A stretch of 64,000 nucleotides of DNA from Streptomyces sp. NBC_01689 (GCF_036250675.1 NZ_CP109592.1:4216001-4280000), one strand, 5' to 3'; counted from the stretch's first letter, positions 33,734 through 42,196 are shown. Notes: generated by a model from the letters alone, not told the origin. Numbers and translations are program-made.

Positions 33734-35149
33734 TCAGGCCTGCCGGGAGGCCAGTTCCACGACCGTGATGTCCGACGGCGCGCCCACCCGGGTCGGCGGC
33801 CCCCAGGCTCCGGCACCCCGGGAGACGTACAACTGGGTGTCCCCGTACCGTTCGAGACCCGCGACCGTGGGATTGGCGAGCTCGGCGACGTAGTTGCCCG
33901 GCCATAGCTGGCCGCCGTGGGTGTGCCCGGAGAGCTGGAGGTCCACACCGTGGCGTACGGCGTCGTGGATCTGGACCGGCTGGTGCGCGAGCAGCACCAC
34001 GGCCCGCGAGGTGTCCCGGCCGCCCAGCGCCCTGCCGAAGTCGGGGCCCTGTCCCTCGCTCTCGCCGGCCACGTCGTTGACACCGGCGAGGTCGAATCCG
34101 GCCAGTTCCGTCCGGGCGTTCTCCAGCGGACGCAGCCCCAGTTCGCGTACCTCCGCGACCCACTGGGCGGCGCCCGAGTAGTACTCGTGGTTACCGGTGA
34201 CGAAGTACGAGCCGTGCCGCGCCCGCAGCCCGGCGAGCGGCGCGGCGGCCGGTCCCAGGTCCTTCACGCTGCCGTCCACGAGGTCCCCCACCACCGCGAT
34301 CAGGTCGGGCTGCGTCGAGTTGACCGTGTCGACCACGCGTCGGCAGAAGTCCCGGCCGAGGACCGGCCCGAGGTGGATGTCGCTGACGACGGCGATCCGG
34401 AAGCCGTGCGCGGACCGGGGCAGTCTGGCCAGCGGCACGGTCACCCGCTTCACCCGGGGCCCGCGCAGGACGCCGTACGTGCCGTACCCGACGGTTCCCA
34501 CGGCGACGGCGGCCGCGGCACCGCCCACGGCCCGTGCGACGAAGAGCCGCCGGGACGGTCCCACCGCGAGGCCGCCGTCGCGCCCCGCGTTCCCGTCCGG
34601 GTTCGTACTCGTGTCCGTGTCCGTGTCCGTGTCAGTGCCCGTGCCGGTGGCCGTGTCCGCGGCGGGCCGCGCGGGGGCGCCGGACCCTGCGGACGCCGTG
34701 GCGGGGGCGCCGGCACCGGATTCCCCCGGGACGACCGGGACGACCGGTTCGGTGGCCGGGCGGGAAGCGGCGGCGGGGCCCGCCGCCGCGCCCACGGGGA
34801 CACGGGACTCCGCCGGGCCGCCGGCGGTCCGGCGCCGCACGAGCCGCGCCACGAGCGGCCGTACGGCCTCGCCCGCCACGGCCGCGAGCAGCAGGTAGAG
34901 GGCCAGCGCCATCCACAGGAAGCCGGGCCAGGCCAGTGTCCGCTGGAGCCAGAAGGGCGCGCCCCCGCGCTCCGCGGCGACCGCGCCGGCCATCAGCACG
35001 GGACCGGCGACGAAGAGCGCGGTGCCGGCCCGGCGCGCGGGCCCCGGACCGGTCGTCGTGTCGCGCACCAGACGGCGCCACAGATAGTGGTGCAGGCCCG
35101 CGAAGACGGTCAGGGCCGCGAGGCCCACCAGCAGGAAGACGATGACCAC
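33734..35149 (-). CDS. Membrane-anchored metallophosphoesterase (YkuE/YaeI-like)
   Basis: The probable GTG start at 35149 begins VVIVFLLVGLAALTVFAG and gives 471 residues, after GGGGGAC; the longer open frame lacks a hydrophobic start. Four membrane helices cover about 1-130, then a Thr/Asp low-complexity loop, a further helix and the catalytic domain. Metal ligands are in AVVSDIHLGPVLG, AVVGDLVDG, FVTGNHEYYSG, LLAHQP and LQLSGHTHGGQLWPG, the full calcineurin-like set. The C-terminus ends ITVVELASRQA. Members may act on lipid- or nucleotide-linked phosphates outside the membrane. The substrate is unknown. It faces the sulfatase gene and starts 20 bp before a small membrane protein gene. Confidence 0.88.
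   Translation of the reverse strand: MVIVFLLVGLAALTVFAGLHHYLWRRLVRDTTTGPGPARRAGTALFVAGPVLMAGAVAAERGGAPFWLQRTLAWPGFLWMALALYLLLAAVAGEAVRPLVARLVRRRTAGGPAESRVPVGAAAGPAAASRPATEPVVPVVPGESGAGAPATASAGSGAPARPAADTATGTGTDTDTDTDTSTNPDGNAGRDGGLAVGPSRRLFVARAVGGAAAAVAVGTVGYGTYGVLRGPRVKRVTVPLARLPRSAHGFRIAVVSDIHLGPVLGRDFCRRVVDTVNSTQPDLIAVVGDLVDGSVKDLGPAAAPLAGLRARHGSYFVTGNHEYYSGAAQWVAEVRELGLRPLENARTELAGFDLAGVNDVAGESEGQGPDFGRALGGRDTSRAVVLLAHQPVQIHDAVRHGVDLQLSGHTHGGQLWPGNYVAELANPTVAGLERYGDTQLYVSRGAGAWGPPTRVGAPSDITVVELASRQA
34611..34634. repeat. GTGTCC hexanucleotide tandem repeat, about 4 copies
   Basis: Three perfect GTGTCC units and one GTGTCA unit encode the Thr-Asp repeat in the loop of the phosphoesterase. 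Confidence 0.8.
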
Positions 35150-35168
35150 GACCCGGTGTCCCCCGTCG

Positions 35169-35411
35169 CTATGACGTCTGTCGCAAGGCGCGCAGACCGC
35201 GGAACCCGATGGCCCCGACGACCGTCCCCAAGACAAAGGAGACCACGGCGAGCGTCAGGTGGACCCAGAAGTACGCCGTCGGATCCCCCGCGTCGTCGAA
35301 CGCGAGCCCGCTGCCGTCCTTCCACAGGTTCTTGACGAAAGTGATCCAGATGATCCAGCTCCACACCCCGAAGGCGAGCAGGAACCAGGAGACGGGGCGG
35401 CTGAGCTTCAT
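35169..35411 (-). CDS. Small integral membrane protein (80 residues)
   Basis: ATG 35411 gives 80 residues: MKLSRPVSWFLLAFGVWSWIIWITF, a short acidic loop around DDAGDPTAYFWVHL, and TLAVVSFVLGTVVGAIGFRGLRALRQTS. Two hydrophobic helices are present. It is well known as a conserved actinobacterial membrane protein of unknown role. The phosphoesterase gene begins 20 bp downstream on the same strand, so they are probably co-transcribed. It is divergent from the D,D-carboxypeptidase with 91 bp between starts, so promoters must overlap. Confidence 0.82.
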   Translation of the reverse strand: MKLSRPVSWFLLAFGVWSWIIWITFVKNLWKDGSGLAFDDAGDPTAYFWVHLTLAVVSFVLGTVVGAIGFRGLRALRQTS

Positions 35412-35502
35412 GGGTCCAGTATCGCCGCCATCGGCCGTCACCCGGCGCCGGGGTGGGCAGGGTGAGAGGACTTCACCGCCGGAGCCCTGTACTTTCTCGA
35501 CC

Positions 35503-36789
35503 GTGCCCGCCATCAAGAAGACCACCAAGCGATCGTTGTTGGTCACCTCAGCCGCCTTGTTGTCCCTTTCGCTGACGGCCGCGCCGGTCGTGGCCGACGA
35601 CGAGCCGTCCCCGTCCACGACGCCGAGTGCCACTCCGCCGACGGACATGTCGACGGTGGGCGGCGCCCGGCTCGGTCTGCCCGGGACCCAGGCCGACCTG
35701 GGCAGCGGCGCCCCGGTGCTGCCGAAGGACGTCACCGCGCGCTCCTGGATCGTCACCGACGCCGAGTCCGGTGACGTCCTGGCCGCGCACAACGCGCACT
35801 GGCGGCTGCCTCCGGCGAGCACCCTGAAGATGCTCTTCGCCGACACCCTGCTGCCCAAGTTCCCGCGCACCGAACGGCACAAGGTCGCCGTCGCCGACCT
35901 CGCGGACCTCGGCGAGGGCTCCAGCCTGGTGGGGATAAAGGAGGACGAGACCTACACGGTGCACGACCTGTGGCTCGGGGTGTTCCTGCGCTCGGGCAAC
36001 GACGCCGTGCACGTGCTGTCCGCGATGAACGGCGGCGTCGCGCAGACGGTCGGGCAGATGCAGGCGCACGCCGAGGACCTGCAGGCCCTGGACACGCACG
36101 TGGTCACCCCCGACGGCTACGACGAGAAGGGCCAGGTGTCCTCGGCGTACGACCTGACGCTGTTCGCCCGGTCCGGGCTGCAGAAGAAGGACTTCCGGGA
36201 GTACTGCTCGACGGTGCGGGCCAAGTTCCCCGGCGAGACGAAGAAGGACAAGAAGGGCAAGGTGAGCCGGGAGTCCTTCGAGATCCAGAACACCAACCGG
36301 CTGCTGACCGGCGACAGCGACATCTCGACGTACCAGGGCATCGCGGGGGTGAAGAACGGCAACACCACCAACGCGGGGGCGACCTTCACCGGTGTCGCCG
36401 AGCGGAACGGCAAAGTGCTGCTCGTCACCGTGATGAACCCGGAGAAGCACGAGCACAACGAGGTCTACAAGGAGGCCGCGCAGCTGCTCGACTGGGGCTT
36501 CAAGGCCGCGGGCAAGGTCACCCCGGTGGGTGAACTGGTCCCGCCGAAGAGCGCGGACACCAGTACGCAGGCGGGTTCGGACCCGTCGGGCGGCCCCTCG
36601 TCCGCCGCCTCCGCCGCCGGCAAGGGGTCGACGTCGCCGGTGGCCGCCTCCGCGGGCGCCAAGGACGGTACGAGCGGGGTCGGGACCGCGCTGGCCGTCG
36701 TCGGCGGGCTCCTCGTGCTGCTGGCCGGCGGCGCCTTCCTGGTCAACCGCCGGTGGCCGCTGCCGGACCTGGTGCGCCGGCGCCGCTGA
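35503..36789 (+). CDS. dac: Membrane-anchored D-alanyl-D-alanine carboxypeptidase
   Basis: GTG 35503 gives 428 residues with a signal peptide (KRSLLVTSAALLSLSLTAAPVVA). TACTTT at 35490-35495 is 7 nt upstream, so the mRNA may be leaderless. Penicillin-binding motifs: S-x-x-K in PPASTLKMLFAD, SxN as SGND in FLRSGNDAVH, and K-x-G as KNG in GVKNGNTTNAGATFTG in place of the common KTG. The lysine-rich segment TKKDKKGKVSR is in the body. A Ser/Ala linker precedes a C-terminal helix (VVGGLLVLLAGGAFLV) and basic end, so it is anchored at the C-terminus. It trims peptidoglycan pentapeptides outside the membrane. Its 3' end overlaps the opposing gene by 47 bp. Confidence 0.92.
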   Translation: MPAIKKTTKRSLLVTSAALLSLSLTAAPVVADDEPSPSTTPSATPPTDMSTVGGARLGLPGTQADLGSGAPVLPKDVTARSWIVTDAESGDVLAAHNAHWRLPPASTLKMLFADTLLPKFPRTERHKVAVADLADLGEGSSLVGIKEDETYTVHDLWLGVFLRSGNDAVHVLSAMNGGVAQTVGQMQAHAEDLQALDTHVVTPDGYDEKGQVSSAYDLTLFARSGLQKKDFREYCSTVRAKFPGETKKDKKGKVSRESFEIQNTNRLLTGDSDISTYQGIAGVKNGNTTNAGATFTGVAERNGKVLLVTVMNPEKHEHNEVYKEAAQLLDWGFKAAGKVTPVGELVPPKSADTSTQAGSDPSGGPSSAASAAGKGSTSPVAASAGAKDGTSGVGTALAVVGGLLVLLAGGAFLVNRRWPLPDLVRRRR

Positions 36790-37714
36790 CCTCTCCGGGC
36801 CCGGGGCCGGACGGCGTGTCGGTCCCGGGCGCGGGACCGTCCCGCGTGTCGGTCCCGGCCTCCGGGTCCTCGTGCTCCGTCGCCGTCCAGGACGCGCAGA
36901 ACAGCAGCAGTTTCGCGGTGAAGTTGATCCACAGCAGCAGGGCGACGGGCACCCCGAAGGCCCCGTACATGCTCTTCGACGCGATGCCCCGCATATAGCT
37001 GCTGAGCAGCAGCTTGAGCAGTTCGAAGCCGGCGGCGCCGATGAGGGCGGCGACGACGAGCCGGTGACGGGACGGCTGTACGCCTGGCAGCAGGGTGAGC
37101 AGGTACAGGAGCAGCAGGAAGTCGGCGAGCACGGCGACGCCGAACGCGGCGGTCCGCAGCAGCCCCCCGCCCCACGCGTCCTGGTCGACGCTGAACAGCC
37201 GGGCCGTCCAGCCGACCGTGGTGGAGGCCGCGGCCGAGGCGCCGATGGTGACGAGCACCGCGCCCCCGAGGCCCACGAGGACGCCGCCGTCCACGAGCTT
37301 GCGCAGCAGGGGGTTCTCCTCGCTGTCGGGCAGTTCCCAGACCGCGCGCAGGCAGTCCCGCATCTGGCCGACCCAGCCGATGCCGGTGAGCAGCAGGACG
37401 GCGCCGGCGATGACACCGATCGTGCCCGCGTTCTGCACCAGGGTGTTGATGTCCAGCTGGTCGGAGATCCCCGGCACCTGTTCGGCGATCTTGTCCTGGA
37501 GCTGTCTCTGCTGCCGGACGCTGAGCGTGGCGGCGCCGATCGCGGCGGCGACCGTCAGCAGCGGGAACAGCGCGACGAAGCTCACGAAGGTCATCGCGGC
37601 GGCGAGCCGCGTCCACTTCACCCGGTCGAGCCGCTCGTACGACCGCCATGCGTGCGTGGCCATGAGGCGGGTGACCAGAGGTCCCACGCCCGGGAGTTTT
37701 CTCAGCCAGTCCAT
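36743..37714 (-). CDS. YihY/virulence factor BrkB family membrane protein
   Basis: 323 residues. Six helices are typical of YihY: AAAMTFVSFVALFPLLTVAAAIGAA, AGTIGVIAGAVLLLTGIGWVGQM, GVLVGLGGAVLVTIGASAAAS and so on, with the family signature around WELPDSEENPLLRKLVDGG and LLWINFTAKLLLFCASWTA near the end. The C-terminal tail is Gly/Pro-rich. Originally mis-named ribonuclease BN; the true role (perhaps an envelope transporter or flippase) is not settled. It converges on the D,D-carboxypeptidase with a 47-bp overlap. Confidence 0.9.
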   Translation of the reverse strand: MDWLRKLPGVGPLVTRLMATHAWRSYERLDRVKWTRLAAAMTFVSFVALFPLLTVAAAIGAATLSVRQQRQLQDKIAEQVPGISDQLDINTLVQNAGTIGVIAGAVLLLTGIGWVGQMRDCLRAVWELPDSEENPLLRKLVDGGVLVGLGGAVLVTIGASAAASTTVGWTARLFSVDQDAWGGGLLRTAAFGVAVLADFLLLLYLLTLLPGVQPSRHRLVVAALIGAAGFELLKLLLSSYMRGIASKSMYGAFGVPVALLLWINFTAKLLLFCASWTATEHEDPEAGTDTRDGPAPGTDTPSGPGPGEVSGAGAPGPAAATGG

Positions 37715-37922
37715 GATCCGAATCTGCCCTCGCCTCGGACGACCGATGTCCGGGTACCCCGAAATCGCGGAACAGTGGCGACCGTCCTGCCGGTTCCCGT
37801 GTCCCGCCGCACGGTCCGGGCGGAGGGCCCTGGTGCGGCGGTGCGGGCGGGGAGGCCGGCGGTGGCGGGGGCGAGGAGCTCTCCGGTGCGGAGCCGGCGG
37901 GCCGTGGCGAGCGGATCAGGAG

Positions 37923-38864
37923 TCACCGGTTCACGACCGCGAGGCCGTACATCGCCAGCCACACCAGGGCGATCAGGGCGAGCGGCCGGTCGCGCAGGAC
38001 GACATCCTCGGGCTCGCCCGCGGTCCCCCGGTCGGCGAAGACCGCGTACCGCAGGACGGCGAGGATGAAGGCGATCATCGACAGCTGGCGCCAGGGCAGC
38101 AGACCGGCGCCGGGCGCGCCGCCGCCCTCCAGGGCCCACAGGCAGTAGCCGAGGACGGCGACCCCGGCTGCCAGCTGCCAGACGAAGCGCAGGTAGCCGG
38201 TGGTGTACTCGGTGAGCAGTCCGCGGGTGGCCCCGGCCCTCCCGGCCGGCTGGACGGCCTCGGAGTACCGTTTCGCCGCCACCATGAAGAGCGCGCCGAA
38301 GCCCGTGGTGATCAGGAACCAGCGGGAGAGCGGGATGCCGAGGGCGAGGCCGCCGATCATCGCGCGCATCAGGAACCCGGTGGTCACGACGACGAGGTCG
38401 ACGACCAGGACGTGCTTGAGGCTGACGCAGTAGGCCAGTTGCATGCCGAGGTAGGCGGTCAGCAGCGCCGCGGTGACCGGCGAGGACAGCCAGGCGGCCA
38501 GGGCGGGGCCGAGCACGGCGAGGACGCCCCCGGCGGTGTAGGCGACCCGGACGGGGACCTGGCCGGCGGCGACGGGGCGGTGGCGCTTGACGGGGTGGGC
38601 GCGGTCGGCGACGGCGTCCCGGGCGTCGTTGATCAGGTAGACGGCGGCGGCGCACGCGGTGAACAGGACGAAGACGAGGGCGAGCCGGGTCAGCGCGTGC
38701 GGGGTGAAGAGCCGGCCCGCGGCCGCCGGGGCCGCCGCCACGAGGAGGTTCTTCACCCACTGACGGGGGCGGGCGGTCTTCAGCAGACCGATCGCGAGAC
38801 CGCCGGTGCGCGCGGGCGGGGACGGGGTGCCGTGGTGCTCCAGGAGCACCGTGCGCTCAGCCAT
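37923..38864 (-). CDS. ubiA: Decaprenyl-phosphate phosphoribosyltransferase (UbiA family)
   Basis: 313 residues. UbiA Asp-rich motif 1 is YLINDARDAVADRAHPVKRHRPVAAG (ND-x2-D-x3-D). Motif 2 is less clear, in YSEAVQ. About nine membrane helices are expected. It makes decaprenyl-phospho-5-phosphoribose from PRPP and decaprenyl phosphate, the first committed step to decaprenyl-phospho-arabinose. It lies beside dprE1 and dprE2, which do the last two steps, and overlaps by 8 nt an upstream remnant of the phosphatase of the same pathway. The full pathway is otherwise found on this 3.6-kb stretch, which supports the assignment. Confidence 0.9.
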   Translation of the reverse strand: MAERTVLLEHHGTPSPPARTGGLAIGLLKTARPRQWVKNLLVAAAPAAAGRLFTPHALTRLALVFVLFTACAAAVYLINDARDAVADRAHPVKRHRPVAAGQVPVRVAYTAGGVLAVLGPALAAWLSSPVTAALLTAYLGMQLAYCVSLKHVLVVDLVVVTTGFLMRAMIGGLALGIPLSRWFLITTGFGALFMVAAKRYSEAVQPAGRAGATRGLLTEYTTGYLRFVWQLAAGVAVLGYCLWALEGGGAPGAGLLPWRQLSMIAFILAVLRYAVFADRGTAGEPEDVVLRDRPLALIALVWLAMYGLAVVNR

Positions 38865-39132
38865 GACCGGCCTCCGCGCACCGGACGCCGGCCCGGGCCG
38901 TCAGGGCTCCGAGGGCGACACCACCGAGGGCGCCGGCGGGGTGGTGGACGCCGACGACCGGCCCCGAGACGCACACGGCGGCGGCCGCGCCGGTGAGTCC
39001 GGCCGCCGGCCCCGGCGCCGCGCGCTCCTCGCACGGGGACAGGGCGCGCGCGGCCGCCGCCACCCGTGGATCCGTACCGCACGCGCCCGACGCGCACGGC
39101 AGCCGGCGGTCCAGGTCGTCAAGGTCGTCCAT
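38857..39132 (-). pseudogene. Internally deleted PAP2-type phosphatase remnant beside ubiA
   Basis: The open frame from ATG 39132 (AGGAGAG upstream) has 91 codons and overlaps ubiA by 8 nt. Its first part, DDLDDLDRRL to RVAAAARALSPCEERA, resembles the N-terminus of the phosphatase usually encoded next to UbiA. Its last part, SGPVVGVHHPAGALGGVALGALTARAG, resembles the C-terminal PAP2 motif S-R-x5-H-x3-D. The middle (K-x6-RP and PSGH motifs) is gone, the Arg is Gly and the Asp is Gly. Catalytic function cannot remain. The frame is still open, so it may be translated or be kept for coupling to ubiA. The identification rests on recalled family sequences. Confidence 0.6.
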
Positions 39133-39274
39133 GTGGTCCCACTCTCCTGGAGAGCGACCCCGGAATTCGGGCAATCAGTGATGACATCTCATTAATCACC
39201 TATTTCGGTGAGGCGCTGTTGGCGTCCGCGAGAGCGGGGTGTTATGCCCCTTTTTCGGCGATACGGTCACGGTC

Positions 39275-40705
39275 ATGCCTGCCGACACCGCCTCCAACTC
39301 CGGCTCCCAGACCGGCTCCGCTCCCCCGCCCGCGCCCCGGCGTGTCTCCGTCGCCGTCACGACCGAGACCGTCTCCGTCTCGGGCTGGGGCCGTACCGCC
39401 CCCAGCGCCGCGCAGCTGGTGCGCCCGCGCAGCCACGCGGAGGCGGCGGCCGCGGTCCGGATGTGCGGGCCACGCGGAGGCATCGCGCGCGGGCTGGGCA
39501 GGGCCTACGGCGACGCGGCGCAGAACGCGGGCGGCGCCGTGCTCGACATGACCGGCCTGGACCGCGTCCACACCGTCGACGCGGTCTGCGGCACCGTGCT
39601 GTGCGACGCCGGGGTGAGCCTGCACCGCCTGATGGAGGTCCTGCTCCCGCTCGGCTGGTTCGTACCGGTCACACCCGGCACCCGCTGGGTCACGGTCGGC
39701 GGAGCGATCGGCGCGGACATCCACGGCAAGAACCACCACGGCGCGGGCTCCTTCTCCCGCCATGTGCTCTCCTTCGACCTGCTGACCGCGGACGGCACGA
39801 TCCGGACCGTGGACCGCGGCAGCCCCCTCTTCGACGCCACCACCGGCGGCATGGGCCTGACCGGGGTGATCCTGTCGGCCACCGTCCGGCTCCTGCCGGT
39901 GGAGACCTCCCTGATGTCCGTCGACACCGAACGCGCGAGCGACCTCGACGACCTGATGGCCCGTCTCACCGCCACCGACCACCGCCACCGCTACTCGGTC
40001 GCCTGGATCGACCTGCTCGCACGCGGCCGGTCGACAGGACGCGCGGTGCTGACCCGCGGCGAGCACGCACCGCTCGACGCCCTGCCCGCCCGCGCACGCC
40101 GACAGCCCCTCGCGTTCCGCCCCGGCCGCCTCCCGGCCCCGCCCGCCCTCATGCCGAAGGGGCTGCTCGGCCGGACCACGGTCGGCCTCTTCAACGAACT
40201 CTGGTACCGCAGGGCACCCCGCGCGCGCACGGGTGAACTGCGGACCCTCCCTGCCTTCTTCCACCCCCTCGACGGGGTGCCGCACTGGAACCGGATCTAC
40301 GGGCGCGCCGGCTTCGTGCAGTACCAGTTCGTCGTCGGACACGGCCGGGAGGAGACCCTGCGCCGGATCGTGCGGCGCGTCTCGGAGCGCCACTGCCCCT
40401 CCTTCCTCGCCGTCCTCAAGCGCTTCGGAACGGCCGACCCCGGCTGGCTGTCCTTCCCGGTGCCCGGCTGGACCCTCGCCCTGGACCTCCCGGCGGACCT
40501 GCCCGGACTCGACACCTTCCTCGACGGACTGGACGAGGAGGTGGCCGGGGCCGACGGGCGCGTCTACCTCGCCAAGGACGCGCGGCTGCGGCCCGAACTG
40601 CTCGGCCGGATGTACCCGCGGCTGGACGAGTTCCGGCGCCTGCGCGCCGAGTTGGACCCCCGCGGCGTGTTCACCTCGGACCTCTCCCGCCGGCTCCGAC
40701 TCTGA
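39275..40705 (+). CDS. dprE1: Decaprenylphosphoryl-beta-D-ribose 2-oxidase (DprE1)
   Basis: ATG 39275 gives 476 residues. A FAD-binding type 4 (PCMH) domain covers about 40-215, with GIARGLGRAYGDAAQNAGG, VTPGTRWVTVGGAIGADIHGKNHHGAGSF and MGLTGVILSATVRLLPV. The substrate domain follows, with FLAVLKRFGTADPGWLSFPVPGWTLALDLP, then RVYLAKDARLRPELLGRMYPRLDEFR and VFTSDLSRRLRL at the end, as in mycobacterial DprE1. It oxidises the 2-OH of decaprenyl-phospho-ribose using FAD. At the position of the mycobacterial Cys387, the covalent target of benzothiazinones, the residue is Ala402 (GWTLALD). It is followed 42 nt later by dprE2. Confidence 0.94.
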   Translation: MPADTASNSGSQTGSAPPPAPRRVSVAVTTETVSVSGWGRTAPSAAQLVRPRSHAEAAAAVRMCGPRGGIARGLGRAYGDAAQNAGGAVLDMTGLDRVHTVDAVCGTVLCDAGVSLHRLMEVLLPLGWFVPVTPGTRWVTVGGAIGADIHGKNHHGAGSFSRHVLSFDLLTADGTIRTVDRGSPLFDATTGGMGLTGVILSATVRLLPVETSLMSVDTERASDLDDLMARLTATDHRHRYSVAWIDLLARGRSTGRAVLTRGEHAPLDALPARARRQPLAFRPGRLPAPPALMPKGLLGRTTVGLFNELWYRRAPRARTGELRTLPAFFHPLDGVPHWNRIYGRAGFVQYQFVVGHGREETLRRIVRRVSERHCPSFLAVLKRFGTADPGWLSFPVPGWTLALDLPADLPGLDTFLDGLDEEVAGADGRVYLAKDARLRPELLGRMYPRLDEFRRLRAELDPRGVFTSDLSRRLRL

Positions 40706-40747
40706 GAACCGGCACGTCGCCCACGCCCCCACCCCCTAGGAGCTGAC

Positions 40748-41503
40748 ATGAAGGACGCCTTCGGCGCCCCCCAGTCCCTGCTGATCCTCGGCGGCACCTC
40801 CGAGATCGCGCTCGCCACGGCCCGCCGTCTGATCGCGCGCCGCACCCGCACGGTGTGGCTCGCCGGACGCCCCTCGCCGGCTCTGGAACGCGAGGCCGAG
40901 CAGCTGCGCGGACTCGGCGCGGACGTCCGTACCGTCGCCTTCGACGCCCTCGACTGCGAGTCCCACGAGACGGTGCTCGGCAAGGTCTTCGCCGAGGGCG
41001 ACCTCGACATGGTGCTGCTCGCCTTCGGCATCCTCGGCGACCAGGCGCGCGACGAGCGGGAGCCGCTGGCCGCGGCGCGGATCGCGCAGACCAACTACAC
41101 GGGCGCGGTCTCCGCGGGGCTGGTGTGCGCGCGGTCCCTCCAGACGCAGGGGCACGGTTCGCTGGTGGTGCTCTCCTCGGTGGCGGGCGAACGCGCCCGG
41201 CGCTCCAACTTCATCTACGGGTCCAGCAAGGCGGGCCTGGACGCCTTCACCCAGGGCCTGGGCGACGCGCTCTACGGGACCGGGGTCCACGTCATGGTCG
41301 TACGCCCCGGCTTCGTCCGTACGAAGATGACGGCCGGCCTCGACGACGTCCCCCTGTCCACCACTCCGGAGGCCGTCGCGACCGCCATCGAGGTGGGGCT
41401 GCGGAGGCGCTCGGAGACGGTGTGGGTACCGGGGGCGCTGCGGCCGGTGATGTCGGTGCTGCGGCACGTGCCGCGGGCGGTGTTCCGGCGGCTGCCGATC
41501 TGA
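40748..41503 (+). CDS. dprE2: Decaprenylphospho-2-keto-ribose reductase (DprE2)
   Basis: 251 residues, ATG 40748 preceded by TAGGAGCTGAC. An SDR fold with nucleotide site LLILGGTSEIALATARRL, AFDALD (adenine Asp), the NxxG-like LAFGILGD, and the catalytic Ser (VVLSSVAGERA), Tyr and Lys (FIYGSSKAGLDAF). It reduces the 2-keto sugar made by DprE1 to give decaprenyl-phospho-arabinose, using NADH. Co-transcribed with dprE1. Since Streptomyces lack a mycobacterial-type arabinogalactan, the arabinose here must go to some other wall polymer or glycan. Confidence 0.93.
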   Translation: MKDAFGAPQSLLILGGTSEIALATARRLIARRTRTVWLAGRPSPALEREAEQLRGLGADVRTVAFDALDCESHETVLGKVFAEGDLDMVLLAFGILGDQARDEREPLAAARIAQTNYTGAVSAGLVCARSLQTQGHGSLVVLSSVAGERARRSNFIYGSSKAGLDAFTQGLGDALYGTGVHVMVVRPGFVRTKMTAGLDDVPLSTTPEAVATAIEVGLRRRSETVWVPGALRPVMSVLRHVPRAVFRRLPI

Positions 41504-41608
41504 CGGACGCCGCCCCGACCCGGCCGGATCCGTCGTGCGGGGGCGGCGGACGGCGGGAGGACGGACGCGCCGGACCCCGCGACTCCGGCATGATCCGGAA
41601 GAAAGGCC

Positions 41609-42196
41609 CTAGCGGGCCGGCAGCGTCGTGGTGTCCTGGTCCGCGGGCGCGCTCGCCTGCGGCGGCACGATCGCGCCCCCGAACGCGTACTCGCGCAGCT
41701 TGCGCCAGACGCTGTCGGGGCCCTGCTCGTAGAGGGCGAAGCCGGTGCACGGCCACTGGGCCTCGTACCCGGCGAGCTCCTCGTAGGCCCGGTCCATCGC
41801 CGCGTCGTCGATGGCGTGCGCCACGGTGACGTGCGGGTGGTACGGGAAGTTCAGTTCGCGTGCCACGGGACCGGAGGCATCCCTGACCTGCTTCTGCAGC
41901 CAGGTGCACGCCTCGGTGCCCTCCACGACCCGGACGTAGACGACGGGCGACAGCGGGCGGAAGGTGCCCGTGCCGCACAGCCGCATCGGGAAGGGGCGCC
42001 CGGCGGCGGCGACCTCCAGGAGGTGCGCCTCGACCGCCGGCAGCGCCGAGGCGTCCACCTCCGTCGGAGGCAGCAGGGTGACGTGTGTGGGAATGCCACA
42101 AGCCGCGGGGTCACCGAAGCCCGCGCGCCGCTCCTGGAGCAGGCTGCCGTGAGGCTCCGGGACCGCGATCGACACTCCGATCGTTACGGTCCCCAC
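41609..42196 (-). CDS. 2'-5' RNA ligase/cyclic phosphodiesterase family protein
   Basis: 195 residues from GTG 42196 with AGGAGAC 7 nt upstream. Two H-x-T/S-type motifs on a 2H-phosphoesterase fold: GIPTHVTLLPPTEV and FPYHPHVTVAHA. LQKQVRDASGPV and YEQGPDSVWRKLREYAFGG complete the fold. The family includes 2'-5' RNA ligases and cyclic phosphodiesterases that act on 2',3'-cyclic phosphate or ADP-ribose 1'',2''-cyclic phosphate. The Streptomyces target is not known. It converges on dprE2. Confidence 0.88.
   Translation of the reverse strand: MGTVTIGVSIAVPEPHGSLLQERRAGFGDPAACGIPTHVTLLPPTEVDASALPAVEAHLLEVAAAGRPFPMRLCGTGTFRPLSPVVYVRVVEGTEACTWLQKQVRDASGPVARELNFPYHPHVTVAHAIDDAAMDRAYEELAGYEAQWPCTGFALYEQGPDSVWRKLREYAFGGAIVPPQASAPADQDTTTLPAR

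Noticed and set aside
31015..34083. A long minus-strand frame opposite the histidine kinase and sulfatase
   Set aside because: The opposing frames carry clear catalytic motifs. This frame is low-complexity Gly/Arg with no start support.
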